Of a stretch of DNA of 64,000 nt, positions 15,421 to 24,343 are shown piece by piece. The DNA lies in the NCBI RefSeq assembly GCF_027497175.1, contig NZ_CP114901.1, positions 4,650,001-4,714,000 of the forward strand, read 5' to 3'. The first letter of the stretch is position 1, and each line of letters starts with the position of its first letter. Both the position numbers and the translations under genes were made by a program. The notes below the pieces were generated by a model. That model had not been told where the DNA came from and made no database searches. It saw nothing but the letters and a program-made list of their open reading frames with translations. The stretch is from Verrucosispora sp. WMMD573. Lineage in GTDB: Bacteria; Actinomycetota; Actinomycetes; Mycobacteriales; Micromonosporaceae.

Positions 15421-16490
15421 CGGGCCGCCGCCCGGCCGTCGTACGCCGTCGGGACGCCGATCGCCGTGGCCGTGCTGTCCCGGACGGTCAGCCGGGGTTG
15501 CAGCAGCGTCACCTGCGGGGTCGGCTCGTCGCGCAGTTTCCGCATCAGCAGCGACACGGCCTGCCTGCCGATCTCCTCGGCCGGCACCGGCACCGAGGTC
15601 AGGCGCGGGCTGGCGTGCTCGGCGAACTGGTCCGGGCAGACAGCCACCACCGACACGTCATCGGGCACCCGTCGGCCCAACGCGGCCAGCGCGGCCTGCA
15701 CCGGGCCGACCGCCGCCTCGTTCTGCACCACCAGGCCGGACAGCTCCGGTTGCCGGGCGAACAGCTCGACGACCCGGGCGTGCACCTCGGCGGCGTTCTC
15801 CTCGCAGGGCAGCGTGACCGCCTCGACACCGTGCCGGGTAGCCGCCTCGACCACGCCCGCCCGGGTGCGGTGGGCGAATCCGGTGCCCCGGTCGTAGACG
15901 GCGGCCGGGGCGCCGAGCAGCGCGATGCGGCGGTGTCCCAGCCCCGCCAGATGTTCCACGCAGACCTGGCCGGCCCGGTGGAAGTCCAGGTCCACACAGG
16001 TCAGTCCGTTGGTGTCGGCGGGCAGCCCGATCAGCACGCTGGGCCGACCCAGTCCGCGCAGCAGCGGCACCCGCACGTCGTGCAGCTCCACGTCCATCAC
16101 CAGCACCCCGTCGACCAGGGCGCCGGCGGCGATGCGGTGCAACCCCTGCGGGCCCTCGTCGGAGGTCAGCAGCAGCACGTCGTGGTCGTGACCACGGGCG
16201 GAGGTCACCACCGCCGTGGCGAACTGCATCACCACCGGCACCTGGATGCCTGAACGCAGCGGCAGCACCAACGCGATGACGTTGGCGCGTCGGCTGGCCA
16301 GGGCCCGCGCGCCCGCGTTCGGGTGGTAGCCGAGCAGGCGGACGCTTGCCAGCACCCGGTTGCGGGTCAGCTCCGAGATGGCCCGCTTGCCGCTGAGCAC
16401 GTACGACACGGTGCTCACCGCGACGCCGGCGTGCCGGGCCACGTCGGCGATGGTGGGCTGACCGGTAGGCACCCGGCCCCGCCCGCTCAC
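15417..16490 (-). CDS. LacI-family transcriptional regulator
   Basis: The 357-residue protein starts with the LacI helix-turn-helix and hinge: TIADVARHAGVAVSTVSYVLSGKRAIS followed by LGYHPNAGARALASRR. A periplasmic-binding-like effector domain follows. GTG 16490 overlaps the GH3 stop by 4 bp. The likely targets are two CGAAGCGCTTCG palindromes upstream of the GH3 gene, so it should autoregulate its operon and respond to a sugar released by GH3 or GH95 (inference). Confidence 0.92.
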   Translation of the reverse strand: MSGRGRVPTGQPTIADVARHAGVAVSTVSYVLSGKRAISELTRNRVLASVRLLGYHPNAGARALASRRANVIALVLPLRSGIQVPVVMQFATAVVTSARGHDHDVLLLTSDEGPQGLHRIAAGALVDGVLVMDVELHDVRVPLLRGLGRPSVLIGLPADTNGLTCVDLDFHRAGQVCVEHLAGLGHRRIALLGAPAAVYDRGTGFAHRTRAGVVEAATRHGVEAVTLPCEENAAEVHARVVELFARQPELSGLVVQNEAAVGPVQAALAALGRRVPDDVSVVAVCPDQFAEHASPRLTSVPVPAEEIGRQAVSLLMRKLRDEPTPQVTLLQPRLTVRDSTATAIGVPTAYDGRAAAR

Positions 16491-18931
16491 CGGACCCCGC
16501 TCGTGGCGTGCGGCCGCGTCGGGCGTGCCAGCGGCTCACCGCGTACGGCCACGGCGCCGACCAGCCGCACGTCGGTCGCGGACCGCCCGACCAGCACGGT
16601 GTGGGTGGCGTCCTCCACCACGAAGCTGCCCGCGTCGGCGTCCCACCAGCTCAGCTCGGCGGTGTGCAGCCGCAGCGTGACGGTGCGCCGCTCGCCGGGG
16701 GCGAGGACGATCCGGGCGAAGTCGCGCAGTTGCCGCAGGGGCTGCTTCACCCGGGAGCGCCGTTGCCGGGTGTAGAGCTGCACCACCTCCACGCCGGGGC
16801 GGTCACTGGTGTTGGTGACGTCCACGCTCACCTCGACGTCCTCGCCGACGGTGACGGAGGTGGCGCTCAGCCGCAGATCGCGGTAGTCGAACTCGGCGTA
16901 GGACAGGCCGTGCCCGAACGGGTACAGCGGTTCACCCCGGTAGTACAGGTAGGTGGAGTCCGCGCCGATCACGTCGTAGTCGAGCAGGTCGGGCAGTTCG
17001 GCGGTGTCGGCGTACCAGGTCTGGGTGAGCCGGCCACCGGGGTCGACGTCGCCGAGCAGCACCTCGGCCAGGGCACGACCGTGTTCCTGCCCGCCGTGGG
17101 CCGACCAGAGCACCGCCGGCAGCTGCCGCTGCGCCCAGCCCAGGGCGTACGGGTAGCTGCTGGTCACCACCAGCACGGTGCGCGGGTTGGCGGCGTGCAC
17201 GGCACGCAGCATCGCCTCCTGCCGGGCCGGCAGGGCCAGGTCGCGGCGGTCCTCGGTCTCGCGTCCGTTGACCATCGGGTGGTTACCCAACGTCACCACC
17301 GCCACGTCGGCGGCGGCAGCCAGCTCGGCGGCCTGGGCCGCGCCGTCGCAGACCACGTCGATGCCGAAGCCGGTGGCGGCCCTCCGGTCGTCGTCGACTC
17401 GCAGCCGGCCGTGTTCGTCGACGGTGACGTACCGGTCGGTGGCCAGGTGGCGCAGCAGCACGGTGCCGTCGGGCAGCGGGTCGAACTGGAAGGTTTCCCG
17501 GACCACCCAGCCGCCGGGACCCGGCCGGTCGTTGACCAGTGCGCCGTCGTCGTCGACGCCGACGTGGCGGCCGTTGCCGACGGCCCGCAACGCGATCGTG
17601 TCCCGACCCCAGTCGAACACGTCGAACGAGGCCGGGTCGACGCCGACGCTGAGCGGGCCGCCCCCCGCCTCGTCGCTGCACTGCACGTAACGGTCACCCA
17701 CCCGCAACGTGATCCGGTCGGCGCCGGCATGGGTGGTTACCGTAGGCAGCCGCTGCGCCAACCCCTGGACGGTGCTTATCGCGTACGGCAGGGTGCCGCT
17801 GTACCAGTCGGTGTGCACGGTGTCGGCGAGCGGACCGAGCACCGCGATCCGCAGGCCGGGCGTGAGCGGCAGCAGCCCACGGTTGCGCAGCAGCACGACG
17901 GACTGCCGGGCGGCTGACCGGGCCAGGTCGCGGTGCGCCGGGCAGTCGATCACCTCCGGGCCGGTCGCGGCGTACGGGTCGGTGTGTGGTGGATCGAGGT
18001 CGCCCAGGCGCAGCCGGACGGTCAGCACCCGGCGGACCGCCCGGTCCACGTCGGACTCGGTGATCAGTCCACGGTTCAGGGCTTCGGTGAGGTACCGGCG
18101 GGTGGGTGCGCTGTCGGCGTCGTCCTCGGTGAAGCTGTCGATCCCGGCGCGTAGCGCCGCGGCGAACCCCTCGACGTGGTCGGGCAGGTGGCCCTGCACC
18201 CCGGCGATGTTGCTCACCGCCCCCGCGTCGCCGACGACCAGAACCTCGCCGGGCGCCCACCGGCGCAGCTCAGCGTCGATCAGCGGGCTCAGGTGCGCCG
18301 GCACCCCGTCGACCAGGTTGTAGGCGGCCATCGCGGCGACCGCCGCGTCGGCGGCGAGGGGAGCGCGGAACGCCGGCAGTTCGTACTCGTGCAGCACCCT
18401 CGGTGGCAGGTCGCTGGAGGTGGTGGCCCGGTCGGTCTCGTTGTTGTAGCCGAGGAAGTGCTTGACCGTGGGGGCGGTACGCAGCCGCTGCGGATGCCCG
18501 CCACGGAGTCCTTCGGCGTAGGCGGTGGCGAGTCGGCCGGTCAGCCACGGGTCCTCCGACCAGCCTTCCTCGTTGCGTCCCCAGCGGGGGTCGCGTAGCG
18601 GGTTGACCACCGGCGCCCACACGTTGAGGCCGACGCGCTGCGGGTCGGCGTGGTGCTTGGCGCGTACCTCGGCGCCGACGGCGTCGCCGACGGCGCGTAC
18701 CAGGTCGGGGTTCCAGCTGCTGGCCAGGCCGACGGCCTGGGGGAAGACGGTCGCCGGGCCGAGCCAGGCGACGCCGTGCAGCGCCTCGGTGCCGGTGCGG
18801 AAGCCGGGCAGGCCGAGCCGGGGGACGGGGGCCTGCCACTGGTGCAGCAGCCCGATCTTCTCCGGCAGGGTGAGCCGGGTCAGCAGGTCGTCGACCCGGT
18901 CCCGGATCGGGGGCATGGTGCGGTCGGTCAT
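16487..18931 (-). CDS. GH3 beta-glucosidase with inserted fascin-like beta-trefoil domain
   Basis: ATG 18931 gives 814 residues and has GGAAGG about 9 nt upstream; the frame extends further but the extra peptide looks random. The N-terminal GH3 barrel contains the nucleophile motif VVGDAGAVSN (Asp235). The C-terminal alpha/beta sandwich is interrupted around residues 415-535 by a segment with repeating RYV...G.L units (YVQCSDEAGG, HVGVDDDGAL, YVTVDEHGRL), which fits a fascin-like trefoil insertion known in some BglX-like enzymes. A fibronectin-III-like domain ends the protein. It removes terminal beta-glucose (or possibly xylose) residues. No signal peptide is seen. Confidence 0.88.
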   Translation of the reverse strand: MTDRTMPPIRDRVDDLLTRLTLPEKIGLLHQWQAPVPRLGLPGFRTGTEALHGVAWLGPATVFPQAVGLASSWNPDLVRAVGDAVGAEVRAKHHADPQRVGLNVWAPVVNPLRDPRWGRNEEGWSEDPWLTGRLATAYAEGLRGGHPQRLRTAPTVKHFLGYNNETDRATTSSDLPPRVLHEYELPAFRAPLAADAAVAAMAAYNLVDGVPAHLSPLIDAELRRWAPGEVLVVGDAGAVSNIAGVQGHLPDHVEGFAAALRAGIDSFTEDDADSAPTRRYLTEALNRGLITESDVDRAVRRVLTVRLRLGDLDPPHTDPYAATGPEVIDCPAHRDLARSAARQSVVLLRNRGLLPLTPGLRIAVLGPLADTVHTDWYSGTLPYAISTVQGLAQRLPTVTTHAGADRITLRVGDRYVQCSDEAGGGPLSVGVDPASFDVFDWGRDTIALRAVGNGRHVGVDDDGALVNDRPGPGGWVVRETFQFDPLPDGTVLLRHLATDRYVTVDEHGRLRVDDDRRAATGFGIDVVCDGAAQAAELAAAADVAVVTLGNHPMVNGRETEDRRDLALPARQEAMLRAVHAANPRTVLVVTSSYPYALGWAQRQLPAVLWSAHGGQEHGRALAEVLLGDVDPGGRLTQTWYADTAELPDLLDYDVIGADSTYLYYRGEPLYPFGHGLSYAEFDYRDLRLSATSVTVGEDVEVSVDVTNTSDRPGVEVVQLYTRQRRSRVKQPLRQLRDFARIVLAPGERRTVTLRLHTAELSWWDADAGSFVVEDATHTVLVGRSATDVRLVGAVAVRGEPLARPTRPHATSGVR

Positions 18932-18965
18932 GGTGGATCGCCTTCCAGTGCCCGGCGCGCCGGAG

Positions 18966-19055
18966 GTCGAAGCGCTTCGACGGCGGATGGCCGAGCGGCC
19001 TCGCAGGTCATGGTGGGGTGACGGTCGTCGGCCCGGACGCTGGCGAAGCGCTTCG
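18966..19055. promoter_or_regulatory. Pair of LacI-type operators upstream of GH3-lacI-GH95 operon
   Basis: The 12-bp palindrome CGAAGCGCTTCG occurs at 18968-18979 and again at 19044-19055. The centres are 76 bp apart, close to seven helical turns, so one tetramer or two dimers could loop the DNA. The first copy is extended to GTCGAAGCGCTTCGAC. Confidence 0.8.
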
Positions 19056-19186
19056 ACAAACCGTGGAAAGCAAGCCGCCCCGGGTGCCCGTGCGGAGCGG
19101 CTCGCTTCGAGGTTGGCACCTGGGGCGGGTCGGGTCAAGACTCCGACCGGCCGAGCTGGCATCGATCGGAGACGCTGCCCGCCGGC

Positions 19187-20404
19187 TCAGTGCACGGGCA
19201 GCCGTCCGGCCTCGACGGTGGCCAGGGCGGCGGTGGCGCCGCCGAGCGCGGCGGCCGTGTCCAGGGTGGAGGCTTCCAGCCGGCAGCCGCCGGCGCCCGG
19301 GGTGTGGGCGCGGGCGGCCAACTCCGAGCGGGCCGCCGGCAGCAGCCAGGGCGCCAGGGTGGCGAGATGGTCGCCGAGCACGACCGTCTCCGGGTTGAGC
19401 AGGTCGGCCAGAACGGCGACACCGCGGCCCAGGTGCCGGCCGACCTCGGCCAGGCCGCTGCACACGCCCGGGTCGTCCTGCCGGGCCAGCGCCACGATCC
19501 GCGTCAACTCCGGCAGATAGTCGAGCACCGGACCGTCGGCCTCGGCGTCGGGCAGCAGCCGGCGTACCACGGCGGGCAGGCCGACCAGGGCGGTCAGGCA
19601 GCCGTGGGCGCCGCAGGCGCACGACGGCCCGGTCGGTTCCAGCGACAGGTGCCCGACAGCCCCGGCGAAGCCGCGCCCGCCGCGTAGCAGCCGTCCGGCG
19701 GCGATGATGCCGGCGTCGACGGTGAGCCCGCCGGTCAGGTGAACCAGGTCGGTGGTGCCCGCGTACGGGCCGTGCCGCTGCTCGGCGAGGGCGGCGAGGT
19801 TGGCGACGCTGTCGACCGTGACGGCGAACTCCGGATCCCGCAGGATGGCGCGCAGTTCCGTCGCGACCGGCACGTCCCGCCAGCCCAGGGCGCTGGCCAG
19901 TGGCACCGCGCCGGACGGGTCGACCAGTCCGGGCACGCCGACGGTGAGGCCCAGCACGGTGCGGCCCTGGGCGGTGACCCGCCCGACCGCGCGCCGGGCC
20001 AGCGCGGCCAGGGCGCGCAGCGTCTCGGTGGGGGGCACGGTGGTCGCGGCGAAGGCCCGCCGCCAGGTCAGCAGCCGGTTGCCGCCGAGGTCGATGGCGA
20101 CGGCCACCAGCTCGTCGGGGCCGACCTGCAGGCCCAGCGCGGCGTACGGCTCACCGTCGAGGACCAGCATGGTGGCGGGTCGGCCGACCCGGTTCTCGGT
20201 GAGCCCGGTCTCGCGGACCAGCCGCTGGTCGATCAGCTCGGTCACCAGGCTGGAGACGGTGGCCTTGTTCAGGCCGGTGCGGGCGGCGATGTCGGCGCGG
20301 GAGCAGGGGGCGTGCAGGCGGACGTGCCGCAGCACCACCGCACGGTTGGCGACGCGTACGTCACCGAGGTCGGTCGGCTGCGGTTCGTTGTGGATGCTGA
20401 TCAC
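19187..20404 (-). CDS. ROK-family transcriptional regulator
   Basis: The 405-residue protein has an N-terminal winged helix (SRADIAARTGLNKATVSSLVTELIDQRLV) and a ROK sugar-binding domain with the zinc motif CACGAHGC, LGLTVGVPGLVD and VHLTGGLTVDAGII. It resembles XylR/NagC-like repressors. The GTG start at 20404 lies opposite the solute-binding protein gene, and the shared 194-bp region holds a TTAGTT/AACTAA inverted repeat. Related half-sites lie at GH31 and GH42, so it probably controls the importer and those hydrolases. The ROK kinase-type motif is not evaluated; regulators of this class usually lack activity. Confidence 0.9.
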   Translation of the reverse strand: MISIHNEPQPTDLGDVRVANRAVVLRHVRLHAPCSRADIAARTGLNKATVSSLVTELIDQRLVRETGLTENRVGRPATMLVLDGEPYAALGLQVGPDELVAVAIDLGGNRLLTWRRAFAATTVPPTETLRALAALARRAVGRVTAQGRTVLGLTVGVPGLVDPSGAVPLASALGWRDVPVATELRAILRDPEFAVTVDSVANLAALAEQRHGPYAGTTDLVHLTGGLTVDAGIIAAGRLLRGGRGFAGAVGHLSLEPTGPSCACGAHGCLTALVGLPAVVRRLLPDAEADGPVLDYLPELTRIVALARQDDPGVCSGLAEVGRHLGRGVAVLADLLNPETVVLGDHLATLAPWLLPAARSELAARAHTPGAGGCRLEASTLDTAAALGGATAALATVEAGRLPVH

Positions 20405-20491
20405 GATCTGCCCGCTCCCTGCGCCGTGTCGCGGCGCGCGTCCATCATCGCGTACCGCGCTGGCAGGACCGACCAGGCCGCCAGCTCTGTC

Positions 20492-20544
20492 TTGTGGGAC
20501 GGATCACCGTCGATTAGTTTGTTCGGCTAGAACCCCAACTAATC
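20492..20544 (+). promoter_or_regulatory. Sugar-importer promoter with overlapping ROK-type operator
   Basis: TTGTGG (20492-20497) and TAGTTT (20515-20520) are 17 nt apart. The -10 lies within the left arm GATTAGTT (20512-20519) of an inverted repeat whose right arm AACTAATC is at 20537-20544. The left half reads AGTTTGTT, as in known ROK sites. Confidence 0.65.
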
Positions 20545-20598
20545 CTAGCCCGAGCGTTCAGCTCCGCAAACCGTTACCGACAACGAAGGGAGTGCGCC

Positions 20599-22266
20599 GT
20601 GAAGCCTTCCCTGCCGAGCGCATCCACCGACCGACGGACCATGCTGCGGCTGCTCGGCCTCGGCGTCGCCGCGACCGTCGGCGGCACCACCCTGGCCGGG
20701 TGCAGCAAGGAGGCCGGCAGCCAGGGAAGCGCCACCGGCGCCGACGCCATCCGCTCGGTCCTGCCCACCTACCAGCGGGTCGAGCTGCTCAAGCCCGACA
20801 TCCCCGGCGAAGGGCCGATCCCGGACGGCTACCTGAACTACCCCACCCAGTTGGTCGACGCCGTCACCGAGGCACCTGGTCGCGGCGGCCCGCCGATCCG
20901 CACCATGAGCCCCTGGTGGGGACCGGCCCCACCGCCGTTGGGCCGCAACGCCTACCTGGCGGCGGTCAACGGCAGGCTCGGCGTCGAGGTGGAGCCGAGC
21001 CTGCAGGACGGCAACACCTACGCCGACAAGCTCAATGCCATGCTCGGGGCCCGCGACGTGCCCGATCTGCTCAGCGCGCCGAACTGGGAGATCGACAAGG
21101 TCGCCCGGTTCTCCGACGCGGTCAAGGCGCTGTTCACCGACCTCACCGATCACCTCAAGGGCGACGCCGCCGCCAAATACCCGTACCTGGCCTCGCTGCC
21201 GACCGGCGCCTGGGAGTACTCGGTGTGGGGCGGGCGACTGTACGCGGTGCCGTTTCCCACCGACGGTCCGTTCGCCTACGCGTTGTTCCACCGACGGGAC
21301 CTGCTCGCTCCGGCCGGCCTGGCCGCGCCGACCAATCCCGATGAACTGTACGAGTTCGGTAAGAAGGCCACCGACCCGGCCAAAGGGGTGTGGGCCTTCG
21401 GCAGCGTCTTCGAGATGGTCCAGCAGTTCTTCGGTTGCCAGCAGACCTGGCGCAAGAAGCCCGACGGCGGCCTGGAGCACAAGTTCGAGAACCCGGCGTT
21501 CGCCGCCGCATTGGAATTCACCGCGCGGCTGTTCAACGAGGGACTGGTGCATCCGGAGACGGTGGCCAGCAAGGGCGCCGACGAGAAGCAGCTGTTCAAG
21601 GCCGGGAAGATCCTGATGTATCAGGACGGGCTCGGCGCCTGGCAGGGCATGCAGAGCGAACGGGTCAAGGAACTGCCCACCTTCGACATGCAGCCGTTGC
21701 CGGTCTTCGGGGCCAGCGGCGCCCAACCGGTCATCTGGGGCAGCGAGAAGCCGGTCTTCTACACCTTCCTGAAAAAGGATCTCGCTCCCGAGCGGGTCGA
21801 GGAGTTGCTCGGCGTACTCAACTGGTGTGCTGCGCCCTTCGGCAGCCGGGAGTTCGAGCTGCGTGAGTACGGCGCGGAAGGCGAACACTTCACCCGCGCC
21901 GCCGACGGCACACCGGCCCCGACCGAGCTGGGCCGTAAGGAACTCGGCGCCCAGTACACCCACATCGGTGGCCGAGTGCCGGTCAAGGTGCGCAGCGGCG
22001 ACACCCCGAACTACGTGCAGGACTACATCGGCTACTACCGCAAGCACCTGGACTCGATGGAGAAGGACCTGTTCGCCGGGATCAAGCTGGAACTGCCGGC
22101 GAACTGGTCGAAGATCATCCAGCCGACCGACGATAAGATCCGCGACATTGTGCGGGGCCGCCGCCCGGTCAGCGACCTTGAACAGGTCCGCAAGGAGTTC
22201 CTCGACTCCGGCGGCGAGGAGGGGCGCGCCTTCTTCGAGAAGGCGCTCGCCGACAACGGCCGGTGA
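20599..22266 (+). CDS. Sugar ABC importer, solute-binding lipoprotein (Tat-type)
   Basis: The 555-residue protein starts with a twin-arginine signal (DRRTMLRLLGLGVAATVGG) ending in a lipobox LAGC at about residue 35, so it is exported folded and anchored by lipidation. The mature part is a large family-1 substrate-binding protein similar in size to LplA-type proteins that bind long oligosaccharides. GTG 20599 follows a GGGAG ribosome site. It heads an operon with two permeases. The substrate is inferred from the surrounding hydrolases: xyloglucan-type oligosaccharides. Confidence 0.88.
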   Translation: MKPSLPSASTDRRTMLRLLGLGVAATVGGTTLAGCSKEAGSQGSATGADAIRSVLPTYQRVELLKPDIPGEGPIPDGYLNYPTQLVDAVTEAPGRGGPPIRTMSPWWGPAPPPLGRNAYLAAVNGRLGVEVEPSLQDGNTYADKLNAMLGARDVPDLLSAPNWEIDKVARFSDAVKALFTDLTDHLKGDAAAKYPYLASLPTGAWEYSVWGGRLYAVPFPTDGPFAYALFHRRDLLAPAGLAAPTNPDELYEFGKKATDPAKGVWAFGSVFEMVQQFFGCQQTWRKKPDGGLEHKFENPAFAAALEFTARLFNEGLVHPETVASKGADEKQLFKAGKILMYQDGLGAWQGMQSERVKELPTFDMQPLPVFGASGAQPVIWGSEKPVFYTFLKKDLAPERVEELLGVLNWCAAPFGSREFELREYGAEGEHFTRAADGTPAPTELGRKELGAQYTHIGGRVPVKVRSGDTPNYVQDYIGYYRKHLDSMEKDLFAGIKLELPANWSKIIQPTDDKIRDIVRGRRPVSDLEQVRKEFLDSGGEEGRAFFEKALADNGR

Positions 22267-22297
22267 GCATGCCCACGCCGCACCGCGGAGCGCGCGC

Positions 22298-23308
22298 ATG
22301 AACGCTCCCACCGTCACACCGACGCCCGGCCGCCCGTCCCCGGCCGGGCGTCGGCCACCGCGTCGTGACCGACCCGGCCGGCGTACCCTGCGGGCCCGGT
22401 TGCGCCGCGACTGGCCGCTGCTGGCGATGACCGCGCCAGCGGCGACGTTGCTGCTGGTCTTCCACTACCTGCCGACACTGGGCAACATCATCGCCTTCCA
22501 GGACTACAACCCGTTCGTCGGTGACGATCCGCTCGCCGCCTTCCTGCACAGCGAGTGGATCGGTTTCGGAAACTTCGAGGCGCTCTTCCGCGATCCGTTG
22601 TTCTGGGACGCGGTCCGCAACACCCTGAGCATCACCGCCTTCCAACTCGTGTTCTTCTTCCCGCTGCCGATCCTGTTGGCCATCATGCTCAACAGCATCG
22701 TGTCGGGCCGGGTGCGCGGCTTCGTGCAGAGCGTGGTCTACCTGCCACACTTCTTCAGCTGGGTGCTGGTGGTGACGTTCTTCGTGCAGATGCTCGGCGG
22801 GGCCGGGCTGCTGGCCCAGGAGATGCGCCAGGCCGGCCACGAGCCGTGGGAGATCATGACCAACCCGGACACGTTCATCGTCCTGGTCACCGCCGAAGCC
22901 GTGTGGAAGGACCTCGGCTGGGGCGCGATCGTCTTCCTGGCCGCGCTGTCGGCCATCGACCCGAACCTGTACGAGGCGGCGGCGGCCGACGGCGCCGGCC
23001 GCTGGCGGCGGCTGTGGCACATCACCCTGCCCGGTCTGCGGCCGGTGATCGTGCTGCTGCTCATCATGCGGCTCGGCGACGCGCTCTCGGTCGGCTTCGA
23101 ACAGTTCATCCTGCAACGCGAGGCCGTCGGTCGGGAAGCCGCCGAGGTGCTCGACACGTTCGTCTACTACCAGGCCATCAGCACCCAGCAGTGGGGGCTC
23201 GGCGCCGCGGCGGGCCTGTTCAAAGCGGTGGTCGGCCTGGCGCTGATCCTCACCGCGAACAAGATCGCGCACCGGCTCGGCGAGCAGGGGGTGTACTCCA
23301 AGTCATGA
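22298..23308 (+). CDS. Sugar ABC importer permease (LplB-like)
   Basis: The 336-residue protein has a basic N-terminal tail then six hydrophobic segments from about residue 38 (WPLLAMTAPAATLLLVFHYLPTLGNIIAFQDYNPF). The EAA loop that docks the ATPase is visible as EAAAADGAGRWRRLWHITLPGLRPVI. ATG 22298 is chosen because it follows the upstream stop by 31 bp, has GGAG before it, and is the only in-frame start there. Its stop overlaps the ATG of the second permease (ATGA). Part of a CUT1-class transporter. Confidence 0.9.
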   Translation: MNAPTVTPTPGRPSPAGRRPPRRDRPGRRTLRARLRRDWPLLAMTAPAATLLLVFHYLPTLGNIIAFQDYNPFVGDDPLAAFLHSEWIGFGNFEALFRDPLFWDAVRNTLSITAFQLVFFFPLPILLAIMLNSIVSGRVRGFVQSVVYLPHFFSWVLVVTFFVQMLGGAGLLAQEMRQAGHEPWEIMTNPDTFIVLVTAEAVWKDLGWGAIVFLAALSAIDPNLYEAAAADGAGRWRRLWHITLPGLRPVIVLLLIMRLGDALSVGFEQFILQREAVGREAAEVLDTFVYYQAISTQQWGLGAAAGLFKAVVGLALILTANKIAHRLGEQGVYSKS

Positions 23309-24288
23309 CCGCACAGCTCAGCGACGCCGGCCCGGTACCGGCGGCACCGGCCACGGCGGGTGCCGCCGGACCGCCTCGGCCACGACGACGGTCCGGCCGA
23401 GCGGTGTGGGAGGGACCGCCGTCGGTGCCGGGGACCGTGGCCAAGGCGGTCGTGCTCACCCTGCTGGTGGCGGCGGTGCTGGTGCCGCTGTGGGCGGTGC
23501 TCGTCACCAGCCTGGCCTCGCGGGGCACCATCGACGACGCGGGCGGCATGGTGATGGTGCCCCGGGAGATCGACCCGTCGGCGTACATCACCATCTTCAG
23601 CGGCGGCGACGTCACCCGGGCGGTGTGGATCAGCACCCTGATCACCGTGCTCGGCACCACGGTCAGCCTGGTGCTCACCGTGCTGGCCGCATACGGGCTG
23701 TCCCGGCCCGGCTCGGTCGCCCACCGCAGCCTGCTCTTCTACTTCCTGCTCACGTTCCTGATCTTTCCCGGGTTGGTACCGAGTTACCTGGTGGTCACCG
23801 GTCTGGGGCTCAAGGACAGCATCTGGGCGCTGATCCTGCCCAGCGCCATCAGCGTGTTCAACCTGGTGGTGATCCGGGCGTTCTTCATGAACGTGCCGGC
23901 GGAACTGCTCGACAGCGCCCGCATCGACGGCGCAGGCGAGCTGCGTATCCTGACCCGGATCGTGCTGCCGCTGTCGAGGGCGGTGATCGCCGTGGTCGGG
24001 CTCTTCTACGCCGTCGGCTACTGGAACGCCTACTTCAACGCGGTGCTCTACATCGACTCCAACGACAAGTTCCCGCTGCAGCGGGTGCTACAGAGCTACA
24101 TCCTGGCCGGGCAGTCACCCAACGTCTCCGGCGCGGCGGTGAGCCTGCCCGGGGTCACCGCGTACCCGCCGACGCTCGCGGTCAAGATGGCGGTGGTGGT
24201 GGTGACGGTGATCCCGGCGGTGATCATCTATCCGTTCGTGCAGCGGCACTTCACCAAGGGCGTGATCACCGGCGCGGTGAAGGGCTGA
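23305..24288 (+). CDS. Sugar ABC importer permease (LplC/MalG-like)
   Basis: The 327-residue protein begins with a Pro/Ala/Arg-rich cytosolic tail, then six membrane segments. The EAA-type loop is seen in ELLDSARIDGAGELRILTRIVLPLSRAVI, and VGYWNAYFNAVLYI is typical of LplC-like proteins. It is translationally coupled to the first permease. No ATP-binding subunit follows: the next gene is on the other strand after a strong hairpin, so the pair must borrow a shared ATPase such as MsiK encoded elsewhere (known arrangement in Streptomyces; inference here). Confidence 0.9.
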   Translation: MTAQLSDAGPVPAAPATAGAAGPPRPRRRSGRAVWEGPPSVPGTVAKAVVLTLLVAAVLVPLWAVLVTSLASRGTIDDAGGMVMVPREIDPSAYITIFSGGDVTRAVWISTLITVLGTTVSLVLTVLAAYGLSRPGSVAHRSLLFYFLLTFLIFPGLVPSYLVVTGLGLKDSIWALILPSAISVFNLVVIRAFFMNVPAELLDSARIDGAGELRILTRIVLPLSRAVIAVVGLFYAVGYWNAYFNAVLYIDSNDKFPLQRVLQSYILAGQSPNVSGAAVSLPGVTAYPPTLAVKMAVVVVTVIPAVIIYPFVQRHFTKGVITGAVKG

Positions 24289-24298
24289 CCCCCGTACC

Positions 24299-24336
24299 CG
24301 CGCGGCACCCGACTCCGTCCAGTCGGGCGCCGCGCG
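24299..24336. terminator. Terminator between importer operon and GH31 gene
   Basis: A long stem: CGCGCGGC (24299-24306) pairs with GCCGCGCG (24329-24336), and CCCGACT pairs with AGTCGGG inside, with one opposed A/C mismatch and a 6-nt loop. It lies between convergent genes. Confidence 0.85.
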
Positions 24337-24343
24337 GCTACGG

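Noticed and set aside
16487..19162. Longer GH3 protein starting at 19162
   Set aside because: The extra 77 residues run through both LacI operators and look random; ATG 18931 has a ribosome site.
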